DNA of 64,000 nt from Neopestalotiopsis rosae (taxonomy: Eukaryota; Ascomycota; Sordariomycetes; Amphisphaeriales; Sporocadaceae). The stretch spans positions 3,499,786 to 3,563,785 of the forward strand of contig JALGAS010000008.1 of assembly GCA_023078685.1 (NCBI GenBank). Reading direction: 5' to 3'. Within the stretch, counting starts at the first letter, position 1. The number at the start of each line of letters is the position of its first letter. Both the position numbers and the translations under genes were made by a program. The notes under the pieces are model-generated. The model was given only the letters and a program-made list of their open reading frames with translations, was not told the origin of the DNA and did no database searches. Below are positions 45,495 through 56,461 of this stretch, one piece after another.

Positions 45495-46534
45495 ATGCAC
45501 GCCCTCAGTGTCCTCGCCACCGGTGCTGCCCTTCTCTCCGGAGTTGTGGCTCACCCCCACGACATGTCTGCCTCCGAGCTGACCCGCCGTGGCGGCCTCT
45601 CGAAGCGCTGCGAGTCCTCCGTGGCCGCCCTGAACAAGCGCCGCTGGGAAAAGCGCAACGCCATGATGAAGAACAAGCGCGCGTCCTCTGGCAACACCAC
45701 CTTTAGCATCACCACCGAGGCCCCTTACTACGATGTGCTCCAGAACGACACGTGCATCCTGACCGAGGATGTCACCGGCGGCCCCTACATCTGGCCCCAG
45801 TCCCAGACTCTGCGCCAGGACATTCGCGAGGGCGAGGCCGGCGTTCCCATGCTTCTCGACATTGGTGTCTTGGACGTTGAGACTTGCGAGCCTCTTCCCA
45901 ATGTGCTTGTCGATATCTGGCACTGCAACGCCACCGGATCGTACAGCTCCTTCACTGGCCTTGATCCCAACACTCCCTTTGAGACTCTGCTCGAGCAGCT
46001 CAACGTCACCATTGGTCCCGACCTGGATCTTCACACTGATGACACCACCTTCCTGCGCGGAATCGTAAGTTGACGTACCCCTCAGAAGAAATCTGAAGCA
46101 TCCCTACTAACGTCTGTCCTCGTCAGTGGCCCACCGACAGCGAGGGTATCTCCGAGTTCACGACCATCGTGCCCGGGTTCTACGTGGAGCGCACCATCCA
46201 CATCCACGTGCAGGTGCACGAGAACTACGTGATCCGGGGCAACGGCACCATCGCCTCGTCGACGACGGTCTCTACGGGTCAGCTCTTCCTGGCCGAGGAC
46301 CTGAGCGCCCAGCTCATGGCGCTCGACCCCTACGCCACCCACACCGAGATCAACCGCACCACCAACGACATTGACTCCATCTACGCCGGCGAGACCGCCA
46401 ACGGCTACGACCCCACCATCTCCATCGTGCCCCTCGACGGCGAGAACGTCGAGAACGGCGTCGTTGGCTACATTACCATTGGTGTTGACTCTGCCACCAA
46501 GAGGAAGATGAAGCGTGACCTGATGAAGCACTAA
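45495..46534 (+). CDS. secreted intradiol ring-cleavage dioxygenase
   Basis: Two exons, 45495-46064 and 46127-46534 (62-nt intron with an ACTAAC branch site), giving 325 residues. ATG 45495 opens a signal peptide (about 1-19, ending GVVA). A His/Arg/Lys-rich segment follows, with dibasic sites (LSKR, NKR) that suggest a Kex2-processed propeptide. The non-haem Fe(III) ligands of intradiol enzymes are visible: Y150 in DIWHCNATGSY, Y209 in VPGFY, and H215 and H217 in TIHIHVQVH. The reaction is ortho-cleavage of catechol-type rings (protocatechuate 3,4-/catechol 1,2-dioxygenase family). Extracellular fungal members act on plant or cuticle phenolics or quinone precursors. A cytosolic dienelactone hydrolase lies 2.6 kb downstream, with the sirtuin gene between them. 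Confidence 0.93.
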
Positions 46535-47387
46535 GGCTTCTGCATCAGGTGTTCCTTAATGCTTGTGTGCGTAGAGAGAGAGGAGTGTGACCCGTCTTGA
46601 TTTTGCCAGAAAATAGAGAGATTTCGAGATTCGATCATAAATGACTTGCCGGTATCAATTTTGAAGTGAATGCAATATACTTCGTAGACTGGGCAATGCC
46701 TCTGGTCTATCCCCGCACAGTCAGCGTTAACTTAGTCGTCAAGGTATGGTTGATTTGTCCCCTTTGCGTGGGTTAAATTTGCAGTGAAAACAGAGGTGCA
46801 TACGGTCAGCTTGATATGATTGGGTGATTGGGTGGTGAAGCACAGCTGAGCCAAGAAGTGAGGATTAGTCGACTTGGGGAGGCGAGGGAGGCTCCGAGGC
46901 GTTAGTTCCCGAGCAAGTAAGGTTCTTTAATTTATGGCGCTCGGATGCTGAAGCTGGAAAAATGGCATTTTTGAGAGCGTAGCCTTACTGGGAGCAGAAT
47001 TGGTATATTGTTGTCAATATCAAGAAGGAAATTGCATGACATATGACTGGTACTTGACTGGTTTATGACTCTGTTTTCTTCATGCGTATTTCCATCCTCA
47101 CCTGAATGCCTGGCAGGTTGCAGCTCTGTTATGAGATGTACCTAGCAATATGCCCCCACTGTAGGCTAGAGGAGTGTACCAATAAACATTGAGTACAGGG
47201 GACCTTTACTGGGTGACATCATCCCCACTCACTCTTCTAAGCCTTTTCTTTCTACCTTGAGCTGTCTTGGGGCATAATGCGTGTATGCCTTGCGCCGATA
47301 GGCAGATATAATTGATGCAACAGAACCTGTGAGCAGATTCGTCACGACCTAGGTATATAACAAGGTTATTGCTTTTCTCTTTCCCGA
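46535..47387. other. intergenic region, dioxygenase / sirtuin
   Basis: No frame of interest. The only notable element is the TATA sequence close to the sirtuin start. Confidence 0.5.
47354..47360 (+). promoter_or_regulatory. TATA-like element just upstream of the sirtuin first exon
   Basis: TATATAA ends 28 bp before ATG 47388. If used, transcripts would start at or after this ATG, leaving almost no leader for the long protein. Some transcripts would then begin translation at the internal ATG 47663. Confidence 0.35.
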
Positions 47388-48565
47388 ATGTTTCAATGCC
47401 AAAAAGCATCGTGTGCTCTGTCACCAGCAAAGCGCTTGTCGAGATTAGTTGTCCCGCGATTCACGCATAGACAGTTTAGCAACCATCGGTGTAGGTTAGT
47501 ATCTCATCTCTCTCGCCATAATCACTCGCATTCGTGATGATGTGTGGGCATAAAACTTTTTTTATATGTGAATGAGGTGTGGTTTGGTAGGTAACATTGA
47601 ATTATCACTAACTATTGATTTCGTCTTGATACAGGTCCTTGTGGAACCAGTCAGCCATCAAGATGAAGACTGATGTAGAAGAGTTCAAGAAGCTCTTGAA
47701 GGGCTCGGATCGGGTCATGGCCCTCTGCGGCGCCGGACTGTCGGTCGCGTCTGGACTGCCCACCTTTCGAGGCACAGGTGGTTTATGGCGCGAGTTCGAG
47801 CCTACCGATTTGGCAACGCCAGAGGCATTCGAGGCCGATCCCGGGCTCGTGTGGTTGTTCTACGCGTGGCGGCGGCACATGGCGCTCAAGGCACAGCCCA
47901 ATGCCGGACACTATGCCCTCGCCGAGCTGGCCAAGAAGAACCCAAACTTTCTCTGCCTGACACAAAATGTCGATGGCCTGTCCCCTCGCGCAGGCCATCC
48001 TGAAGAGGGCATCCGCATGCTCCACGGCAACTTGCTAGACCTCAAGTGCTTTGATGAGCGCTGCAGCTACACTGAGCACAATGTCAAGCGCGACCCGCTG
48101 TGTCCCGCCCTCGCCGCCGCTGCCGTCGACGCCGCGCCCGGCGAGATCTCACCTCTCCTGAACCCAAAGGTGCCGACGCCCGAGATCAAGGTCGAGAACC
48201 TGCCGCACTGTCCCGACTGCGAGCGGAGGGACAAGAAGAGCCTCCTGCGGCCGGGCGTGGTCTGGTTCGGCGAGGCCCTACCCGACGGCATGCTCGAGGG
48301 CGTGGACAATTGGCTGTACCGTGGCAAGGTGGACGTCATGCTCGTTATTGGCACCGCCGCCGCCGTCTACCCAGCCGCCGGCTACACCAAAAAGGCCAAG
48401 CGGCGGGGCGCCGTCGTGGCCGTCATCAATCCGGACCCTAACTCGGCCGAGGGGCTGGATGGCAATGACTTCTTCTTCCAGGGCGGGGCTGATGAGTTCC
48501 TGCCTAAGCTCTTTGAAGATGTGATTGGAAAGCTTCCGGAGGAGCAGCAGAGGCCAGTGGCTTAG
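47388..48565 (+). CDS. SIRT5-like class III sirtuin, mitochondrial form with spliced leader
   Basis: Two exons, 47388-47494 and 47635-48565 (140-nt intron, GTTAGT donor, CACTAAC branch, ATACAG acceptor), giving 345 residues. Exon 1 encodes an Arg/Ser-rich leader (MFQCQKASCALSPAKRLSRL, then VVPRFTHRQF) resembling a mitochondrial presequence. ATG 47663 (M46) would give a 300-residue form without it. The sirtuin core has GAGLSVASGLPTFRG (68-82), TQNVDG (145-150), catalytic H166 and VVWFGE. Y112 and R115 in FYAWRR match the Tyr/Arg pair by which SIRT5 binds succinyl-, malonyl- and glutaryl-lysine, so NAD-dependent desuccinylase-type activity is likely. The zinc ligands are C174-x4-C179 (longer than the usual C-x2-C) and a later C-P-D-C pair. 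Convincing family member; the two-form idea is inference. Confidence 0.9.
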
Positions 48566-49140
48566 GGAAATAATAGTCCTTCAAACGTGAAACATGAGGA
48601 ATGCCTCAGATGAACCGCTTATGGTCATGAGATTTACTACGAAATGATGTAGCTCGGACCACTGGGAGGAATCGTGATTCTTTGCTTCAAGCCCTTGATG
48701 CACTGAGATTGAAATAGCGCGTCTTTACGCTTCTTAGATAGTGTGCTTATTGAATTGAGCTTGGAATCAATTGCCCGAGCTCCTATGTACTCTCATTCAA
48801 TGTGTTTGATTGATCAAGATGATTCATCTGGGGGCACTAATTAGCTCCTCATGAGCGTATACCTCTCGCTACCTCAATGTTGTATCCGAGAGCTTCGGAG
48901 CCGAGGCGGCCAAGCGACCCAATAGACAATGACCCGATTGCGTGCAAGCTAACCCATGCAGAGAGCGGCATAACTAACGGCTCCTCATAGTCCGCTATCA
49001 GTTCCGCGGAATCTACTATAAAGCCCCTCACAAGTGATACTTTTATTTCCTTATACTCCTGTATCATAACTAGTATTTCTAACATAGAACCAGTATAATT
49101 GGCACCATAAGCCCATATAGAGGACTGTAACATTTTCACC
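48566..49140. other. intergenic region, sirtuin / dienelactone hydrolase
   Basis: 575 bp, parallel genes on both sides. A 100-codon antisense frame (48849-49151) has no features. Nothing recognised. Confidence 0.5.
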
Positions 49141-50051
49141 ATGGCCAGCACACAACCCCAAGATGCCTGCTCCCAGCTCCCACCAGCCAGTTCCGACTAC
49201 AAGTCCAAAGGCAGCTGGGACACCATTGCCGGCCTAAACACGTACACGACAGGGCCCGCCGACGCCAAGCGCGCCATCATCTTCATCTACGACATTTTCG
49301 GGCCCGCGCCGCAGACGCTGCAGGGCGCCGACCGCCTCGCCGACGCCGTCGGGGCTGTAGTCCTCGTCCCGGACTTTTTTGACGGCGAGCGCGCCCAGCC
49401 GGGCTGGATGCCGGCCGACACGGAGGAGAAGAAGACGGCGTTTGCCAAATTCCGGGCCGAGCGCGCCGATACAGCAACGGCGGTAGAGCGGCTTCTGGAG
49501 CTGAGGAAGGAGGCGGGCAGCCGCTTCGGGGCCACAGTGGACGAGGAAAGTGGGTGGGCCGTCTTTGGGCTCTGCTGGGGCGGCAAGGTGGGCGTGCTGG
49601 TCTCGGGCGCCGGCAATGAGGGCAAGGGTCGGAGGTTTGCCGTTAGTGGTACGGCGCACCCGTCGTGAGTGTTTTCCATCTTTGTCTTTTTCTTTTCTTT
49701 CCCCCCCCCCCCCCCCCCCCATCTTGCACAAATCGTTACGCATAGGATTCTCACGTTCTCTCATATACTAACGGCCTGGGCTTCTACAGTCGACTCGACG
49801 CGCTGGACGCCGAGGCACTGAATGCGCCATACATTTGCTTGGCGTCTCCCGGAGAGCCCGCGGATCTGGTGGCGCAGTACGCCGAGATACTGTCCAAGCC
49901 CGGCAAGACGGGTGTGGTGGAGACGTACGGCTCAATGTTCCACGGCTGGATGGGCGCAAGGGCGAAGCTGGATGATCAGGAGAACCGTAGCGAGTATGAA
50001 CGAGGATATCGACAGGTTGCGGAATTCTTTAGCAAACACCTGTCGTCGTAA
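49141..50051 (+). CDS. dienelactone hydrolase family protein
   Basis: Two exons, 49141-49664 and 49790-50051, giving 261 residues; the intron is 125 nt and contains a C20 run. Alpha/beta-hydrolase fold of the DLH type: AIIFIYDIFGP near 46, a nucleophile elbow with Cys145 (GLCWGG) in place of the usual Ser, and His226 in SMFHGW. The acidic triad member is probably in PGEPAD (about 196-200). DLHs hydrolyse dienelactones from (chloro)catechol ortho-cleavage, and many fungal members have unknown esterase substrates. Cytosolic, with no signal peptide. Nearness to an intradiol dioxygenase hints at aromatic metabolism, but that dioxygenase is secreted and the sirtuin intervenes. Confidence 0.92.
49701..49720. 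repeat. C20 homopolymer inside the dienelactone hydrolase intron
   Basis: Twenty consecutive C on the coding strand, preceded by a T/C-rich stretch, lie 37-56 nt after the donor. It is unlike the other introns of this window. Its length is probably uncertain in the assembly. Confidence 0.85.
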
Positions 50052-50263
50052 TTTCTACATGATTTTATACGACGGTGAACAATTAATACGATAGATGACA
50101 TGACTCCAAGACGAGTCTGTTGCGGTATCCCCCTGAGCAGTATCTCCTGGGCCAGTGTGATCTGCAGGCGTTAAAGCCAAGGCTAGAATATGTTCTGATT
50201 TGGTATCCTATCTTGAACCGTGCACGATATTATTGAGTATTATCGTGACTCGTATCTTCAAAT

Positions 50264-51581
50264 TTATTTCTTCAACTGGTCCAGAATGAATTCGGCTTCC
50301 TCCTCCGCAACTTGAAGGAGGTGATCTGCCGGATACTGAGGAGACCATCCAATCTCTTGGCCGTGTTTTGCGGTGTATACACAGCTGTGTAGACATTAGT
50401 CGAACAGTCCAAAAATTGAAGGGTCAATCGTTACGTACTGTCCTCCGATCCATACTGGAACAAACTCCGGCTCGCATCCGAGAGCAGCTGCCATCTTCTC
50501 AAGCTCAGCCGCATCAGGTTGCAAAACCTTTGCGTCCTCGACGACACCGTGCCTTGCCAGAGCCTTCGCGAATGCCGAGTAAACATCGGCCCATGAAATG
50601 AGTCCAGACGAGGCCAAGTAATAGCCATTCTTGCCATGCGCTGGAGATTGGTCTCTGATAATGGCCTGAAGTAGGTCAACATACAAGCTAGTGGTGTCGT
50701 TAATGTGACACACTGGCCAGAGCTAGATTTCCTGTCAGCTAGACCCGTGAGGAGAACAAACAGACCACGTTACCTCGTCTGTCCTGGGATTAGGATTGTA
50801 GACTCTGCGCACTGCTAGCGCAGCCTTTACAATGTCGACGACCTGTATCGAAATGCGATTGCCGAATCCTTGGCCCTTTCCGTCTTTACGACCACGTTAG
50901 CCAATGATTGCATTTTGAATGCGGAGAAGTAAGCCTGAAACGTACAAACCATGCAGGGCGAAAACATGTATGTACAGACGCCATTCTTCTCCCCCTCCTC
51001 GATGACCTCGCAATTGGCCGTAACAGCCTGAACAGTCAGCATATCTATTCTGATAGGGAAGATATTGACCTACACCCTGAGCCCATGTATATGGGCTTTT
51101 TTGGTGCTTTTGAATCTCGTATAAGTCCGGGGTGGTGTCAAACAGTGGGCAGTCGGTTGGAGCGCCAGCGTGCTGGCCGAATTGTTTTGTCCCAGTTGTC
51201 TTTATTGGAGACTTAGCGATTTTGACTACATGTAGGTGGTTTTCTACTCACAAATATGAAGTGAGTCTTCTTGCCAGATTGTCTCTGAAGGTCCCCAAGC
51301 GCCTTGATGAAGCATATAGCACTATCGGATTTATTGCAATCGATGAGGTAAAACACAATCGAGATGTCATTCTCCGTGATGGCTTTGCTCACAGACGATT
51401 GATCATACGCATCAAACGTGAGAGGCTCTGCACCGAGCTGTCGGACCGCATCTTGCTGAGAGCTTGATTGTACCAGGGCGAAGACTTTGGCATCGCTGGG
51501 CAGGCTACTGCGACAAACTTGTGTTAATAGCGAACCCCCAAGATAACCCGAGGCTCCTGTGATGAGAATGTTAGAATACAT
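50264..51581 (-). CDS. NAD(P)-binding epimerase/dehydratase-like SDR
   Basis: Six exons read on the minus strand: 51581-51252, 51199-51074, 51027-50946, 50883-50774, 50722-50439 and 50384-50264, giving 350 residues. Every junction keeps frame and family words across splices (HFIF/TTGTKQFGQHAG; YTWAQG/AVTANC; PCMVY/GKGQGFGNRISIQ; PRTDE/LWPVCHIND). The dinucleotide-binding loop is TGASGYLGG (residues 8-16) at the extreme N-terminus. The C-terminal EIGWSPQYPADHLLQVAEEEAEFIL is the helix end common in fungal NAD-dependent epimerase/dehydratase proteins. No canonical YxxxK is apparent, so this is an atypical SDR (NmrA-like or reductase) of unknown substrate. Introns are 43-62 nt. It is divergent from a C6 regulator 856 bp away. 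Confidence 0.88.
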
Positions 51582-51604
51582 GGCAATTATAATGAGAAGA
51601 AGTT

Positions 51605-51613
51605 TTTTATATA
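51605..51613 (-). promoter_or_regulatory. TATA box of the SDR gene
   Basis: TATATAAAA on the minus strand lies only 24-32 bp before the ATG at 51581, implying a very short 5' leader. Confidence 0.45.
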
Positions 51614-52437
51614 ACTCTTTGCACGGTCCAAGTGTGGTTGCTATACAAAGTATGTTTCAGTCTATTGAACCTTACCATTTATGTTGCATTCGACTGCTGG
51701 ACATGGGCAATGAAATACCCTACATCAGTACACGGGTATTTTAACCCCCGACTTAGTCATTCAGCTTTCTGATTCAAACTTTCCATCGAATGGAGACTGT
51801 TTCAATGCAAAAAATTTGTTATAGCGCATCAGTGTCGCTCACACGGGGACTTGTATGCCTGGGTTAGTCAGCCCGCTCGCCTATAGCATACACAGCACTG
51901 ACAGCACTGACGCAGTCGCTGTATTTAGTGGAGAATAGTCCGAAATAAGGAAGGTCTCTGGACAGAATAGCAGCAGTAATAATCTAGGCCAAAAGTGAGA
52001 AAGTGCCACGCTAAGATCCCCCAGACCGGATTTACGGAGATGCAAGGTCGAATTTGGATTGGATTGGGGGGTTTGAATCATCACGTCTCTACCCTCCATC
52101 ACCTATGTACTTTCAGCTGGCTGCCAAGTTCAGCCAGTGCAGTCGATGCGGGCGACCACAAGGCAACGCGGTAGGATATCAACTTTTCATCGATTGAGAC
52201 TCAGAGTCTGCTGTTCTCTTACTCATCAGTCTGTGAAGTTTTGATTCGAGAGTCAATTGCTTATCGCAAACACTCCATATTTGTCTCGGAGCACGCGGCA
52301 GCACCCATTCGTCCAGCATCTCATAAATCCATAATTCCGAGGCTGCACTTCCCCGGATTCTCACTCACGCGCTTGGCATTTGCAATCCCCATTGTGAGAG
52401 GGGACGGGGAAACGGGGCACCCTGCCTGCTACCAACC
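51614..52437. other. shared promoter region between SDR and Zn2Cys6 regulator
   Basis: The two genes point away from each other. No frame above 81 codons. Isolated CGG triplets (for example gaccggatttacgg near 52021) are present, but I see no clean CGG..CCG inverted pair. Confidence 0.5.
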
Positions 52438-54832
52438 ATGGATGTCGTGGAGAAGATCTCTAAAGCCTGTGAGCCGTGCAGGTTAGTAATCCGTGTTATA
52501 CCTTCCCCTATTGTTGTCTTTAGAGTATGAAGTCAAGACAGCTTCGTCTTGTGTTGGAATGTATGGCTCCTTAGCTCGCGATTCGGCCCCGACGGATTCA
52601 AGGAGGGTGATTATTGACACCTATTCATTGGTTAGGAAGAAGAAAGTGCGGTGTGACGGCAAGCGACCCTGTCGGCGGTGTCAACGGAGACCCGCCGATT
52701 GTGCTTATAGGGAACGTGCCAGGATTCGCAAATCGACGCGCCAGAGCCTGAGAAATGCCCTGAACGAAGACCAAAGCATCGATGAGCTTCAGGGCGAAGG
52801 GTCAATTGCCGAAGCCAGCGATGACGCTGCCCGGCCCAAGGAGAGAACCGAACAAGCCCGGGCCCAGCTGTATCAGAGCGTCGCGGCCACTCATGGTAAC
52901 GAGGCCGACTCGGTCGAAAGCTCGAGGCTATTCTATGGTCCCTCTTCCCAGTTCGCGTTTCTGCAGCAAGTGCACCGTGAAATATTGTGCTCTGGCACGC
53001 AACAGATCTCGGGCGAACGTGAGGTGGCAGAAGGGGGCCCCGGATTGGACCTATTTGTGCAGAGGTCAATCTTCTTTGGTACTCCGCAACGAAGTCGCGC
53101 AAATCTCCTTCCATCCCATGCCTCCCTCTTGTCTGCACTGCCGGTCGGACAGGCTGTCGAGTTCCTGGCCGGCTTCAAAGCAGCATCATCCATAGTGCCA
53201 CTATACACTAACCAGGAGCTCGACGACATGCTTCATCACTTTTATAGCGATGGCTCGGACTCACCCTTGTCTCCTCAGAAACGGGCAATCACCTTGGCCA
53301 TCCTAGCCATCGGTGCTCTTACCACCCCCGAGACGGACCTTGCCGAATTATTGCTCATCAGAGCGAAGCAAGAAGCCGCCGTTTGTGATGACATGGCGAG
53401 CTTGTCCATGATCCAATTTTCAATCCTCACAGCCATATATCAAATCAATATGGGGCGTCCAAACTCGGCGTACATTAATCTCGGTGTGGCCTGTCGAAAA
53501 TCCCTAGCGATGGGCCTCCACAAGGAAAGTTATATTAGCCTGCCAGCGGATATTTTGCAGAAGCGTCGCATGACTCTATGGTGTCTGTATTTTCATGAAA
53601 GGTAAGCTATTCTGTTGTCCTAGATAGAAGTCCTACTAAAGCGATTAATGTTTTAGATGGCAAGCATTGGCACTTGGGAGGGAAGGCTCTCTGAAGATGT
53701 CCGACATCTCGGCACCCTTTCCTGATTCACAACCCGTGCTCGTCGGTCTGTGCAAGCTGGCTCAGATTGCAGAAGACGGCGCGAGGCTCATATATGGACG
53801 AAGATACGACTCGCTCGGCCAGCTCTACGTCACTGCTGAAAAGATTGGCTCGCGCCTCCGCGAATTCGCAGAACAAAACGGGATAGGATCAGCCGGGATA
53901 CCCAGTAAGCAAGCACCCAGGGGAACAATAGCATCTCTGCGATTGCATTTCGGTAAGCACTCTCCTTGATCGACCATTATCATGCATTCAATCATTAAGA
54001 TCCAATAGTTTATTACCACGTGATCATGCTCACTTATCGACCATTTTTGATCGCCGAGTCCGCCTTGAAGCCTACCTCTGGTGATAACAAGGAGCCAGAT
54101 GTGATGTGGCTTCGCCAGGCATGCAGGTACGCGATCGATGCAGCTCAGGACTCGATAGTCTATGCAGCGTCTTTGTACAGAAAAGACGGTGCCTGCAAGG
54201 TATGCTCAATCCATTTTGCTCACATCAGAAATGTCTGCTAAAGCCCTTGCCGTTAGACGCTGAGATACAATGCCTTCTTTTTCGATGCGGCTTGCGTAGT
54301 ACTCATGTACGACATGCTTCGACACCCAGCAAAACATACGTACAATGTCGATTACATACACACGGCTCTGCGTTGTCTTAGTACCATGATTCAGGACGAG
54401 CCAGTCACGGTAACACAAAACTCGATCCAGCAGATCTTGCGTCTGGTCGAGTTCACCATTGCCAGCATTACCAATGCACACAACCCTGCAGCCGAACTGA
54501 CGTCTCTGGCGCCAGACACAGCCCCGGATGAGGCCACCAAAACTGCAATTCAGACCTTGCCGCAGCTGAATACCCAATTCCCATCGCTCAATGCCAATCC
54601 AGCCAACTCGTCTCAACAATTCATCCACTTTAGCGGCATGCCCTTTGTGCCAAATCCAGGGACCTTTGGCAGCTCGACCGGTCTGGGTGAATCCAACATG
54701 TCCTACAATGACCCCTTTCCGTACTTTCAAAACGACGTGGTCACTACAGATCTCTTCAACTTTTTCCCGATAGACCTCATGTCGCCATATAATACCTCGA
54801 GTCTTGACGGGGCGGATCATCATACTACTTGA
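52438..54832 (+). CDS. Zn2Cys6 transcription factor with fungal-specific TF domain
   Basis: Five exons: 52438-52481, 52636-53601, 53657-53952, 54009-54199 and 54257-54832, giving 690 residues. The first intron (154 nt) splits the zinc cluster after ISKACEPCR, as is frequent in this family. The rest (KKKVRCDGKRPC) follows to give C11-x2-C14-x6-C21-x5-C27-x2-C30-x6-C37. Fungal_trans-type middle homology is seen in INMGRPNSAYINLGVACRKSLAMGLH and in HERWQALALGREGSLKMSDISAPFP, which crosses the second intron. LRLHFVYYHVIMLTYRPFLI crosses the third. The C-terminal 200 residues are Asn/Thr/Pro-rich, probably activating. Nuclear regulator; divergent orientation makes the neighbouring SDR a plausible target. 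It could be mis-annotated if the first small exon is missed. Confidence 0.92.
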
Positions 54833-55646
54833 TACAAGCGCGTTACACTGCCCAGTGATCCCACAAACAGGACGGGTCTCCTAGCAATACAGTTAAACTT
54901 AAGGTAATCTGTGTGGCGGATGGTTCCTGACCGGAAGTCGGCCACTGTGCATGGTCTTTGGTTCGGAACGTTCCTGTGCAGTTTCGCTATCCTGTGGACC
55001 CAAAGACCAGACGGCATGAATTGAGCCATGACGACCAATGCTACGGCGGGCAGGCTGGGTCAGTCGAGATGAGACTGCCATGGCTCAGGGCCAATTGGGA
55101 TGAACTCCACAAGGGTATCAGCCGGCACAAGGAGCCGCCGATCTGCGCCATCGGGCGTGGCGGCACATTTGACAGATTTCCATCAGCAGAAGTTCAGATC
55201 AGTGCCAGTTAAGCTAGGTAAAATGTTATAATTGGGCCTTGTCGGAAGAAATTATTCATAGTATGTAGTCTGATGTGGATCCGCTTGTGTGGGATCCGCG
55301 ACGTTCCATGCTTTGGCTGAGCGGCACTCGTCTGATCTGGGGTTTCAGCGCCCGCGGGGCAGCTTCAAGCGACAAGGACAAGCTAGGAATGATCGTCATC
55401 AAAGGTCGGCCGACAGGCAAGGCTTTCCGTCAGACGCATGTACATATCAGACGCCAAGTGATGAAGAATTATATATATCATGATTCACTCGCTCGATTGA
55501 CAACAACTTCTTTCCATCAGTCAATCACTCATTCATTCGCATATATCGCATTCAATACTTCCGGCCCGGCGCCTTTCGCTTCTGTAAATTTTAATAACAC
55601 TCATTACGGATCAGGACATTCGTTTCTACAAATAACACAAGACAAA
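54833..55646. other. intergenic region before the small secreted protein
   Basis: This contains the promoter of the cysteine-rich protein with a TATA run near 55470 and a CA/TC-rich leader (about 55490-55550). Frames at 54958 and 55275 are open by chance, with no domains. Confidence 0.5.
55470..55478 (+). promoter_or_regulatory. TATA box of the small secreted protein gene
   Basis: An alternating TA run lies about 170 bp upstream of ATG 55647 and is followed by a C/T/A-rich leader, as in strongly inducible fungal genes. Confidence 0.45.
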
Positions 55647-56125
55647 ATGGTTCGCATCAGCATCCTCGCAACTCTCGCTTGTAAGTCCAGCCCAAAATCG
55701 CGTGCCCAGCGACTATCGGGGACTAGATTGGACTGACCATGATTTATTTCAAGTCGCGATCGGCGCCATCGCCCTTACTCCCAACGACGCCGGAGCTCGT
55801 GATGTTGGCAACGGCCAGGGCCAGCAGTTCACCACCGGAGGCTGCGTCGCCGACGACGACTGCGCTGAGGGATGCTGCGCCGGCGGTGCTACCGACGCCC
55901 AGGGCAACGCCGTGGGTATCTGCTCGGGCATTGGTGCCGAGTTCCAGAATGTGAGTTTCTCCCACAAATATACAACTGTCCCGAGCATTCGAAAGGAAAT
56001 TATTAGGCTAATATTCATATTTTTCTTCAATCATTTAGGGAAAGACTGGTTGTGGCTTTGAGGACCCCAACGCGGCCCAGAGCATTGCCAATGCGCAGAA
56101 GATTGTCCAGAAGCAGGGTTTCTAA
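55647..56125 (+). CDS. small secreted six-cysteine protein (candidate effector)
   Basis: Three exons: 55647-55680, 55754-55950 and 56039-56125, giving 105 residues. Introns of 73 and 88 nt begin GTAAGT and GTGAGT. The signal peptide covers about residues 1-18 (MVRISILATLAFAIGAIA). The mature part carries GNGQGQQFTTGGC and six cysteines: C42-x5-C48-x3-C52-C53-x14-C68-x13-C82. The C-C-CC-C-C order is that of knottin-like folds. The C-terminus is helical-looking (NAAQSIANAQKIVQKQ). It resembles the small proteins labelled biotrophy-associated secreted protein 2 (BAS2-like) in related fungi, from general recall rather than comparison. It is probably extracellular and possibly host-facing. A poly(A) signal follows at 56304. 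Confidence 0.85.
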
Positions 56126-56303
56126 GCCTGCCGGAAAGCAAGGCGGTTATAACATGAAGAGACTTGGACACTATGTTGGAACAATAGATGCCTATTGTTA
56201 GGCACTGTCTAGGTATGCAGCAACCGCAGCAGAATATAGGGGCCTTTGGCTCTATAGGTATTAGGTCATGGGGGCACTTCTCCATCTGCGTACAACAAAT
56301 TAC

Positions 56304-56309
56304 AATAAA
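56304..56309 (+). terminator. poly(A) signal of the small secreted protein gene
   Basis: AATAAA lies 179 bp after the stop codon of the cysteine-rich protein gene; no better-placed AATAAA is seen in between. Confidence 0.4.
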
Positions 56310-56461
56310 ACACTTATTGGATATAAATGCGATCTCTTAAGCTCCATTGTTGCCGCAGTAGATAAAAACGTTTCTCACAACCTTTAATCGTCGCATTCTG
56401 GACCGACCTTTAAATACTTCTGCATGTCACTTTGACAACTTCTACCTGCCAAAATCATATG

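Noticed and set aside
45378..46034. 218-codon minus-strand frame over the dioxygenase
   Set aside because: Antisense shadow; the plus strand has a signal peptide, iron ligands and a consistent intron.
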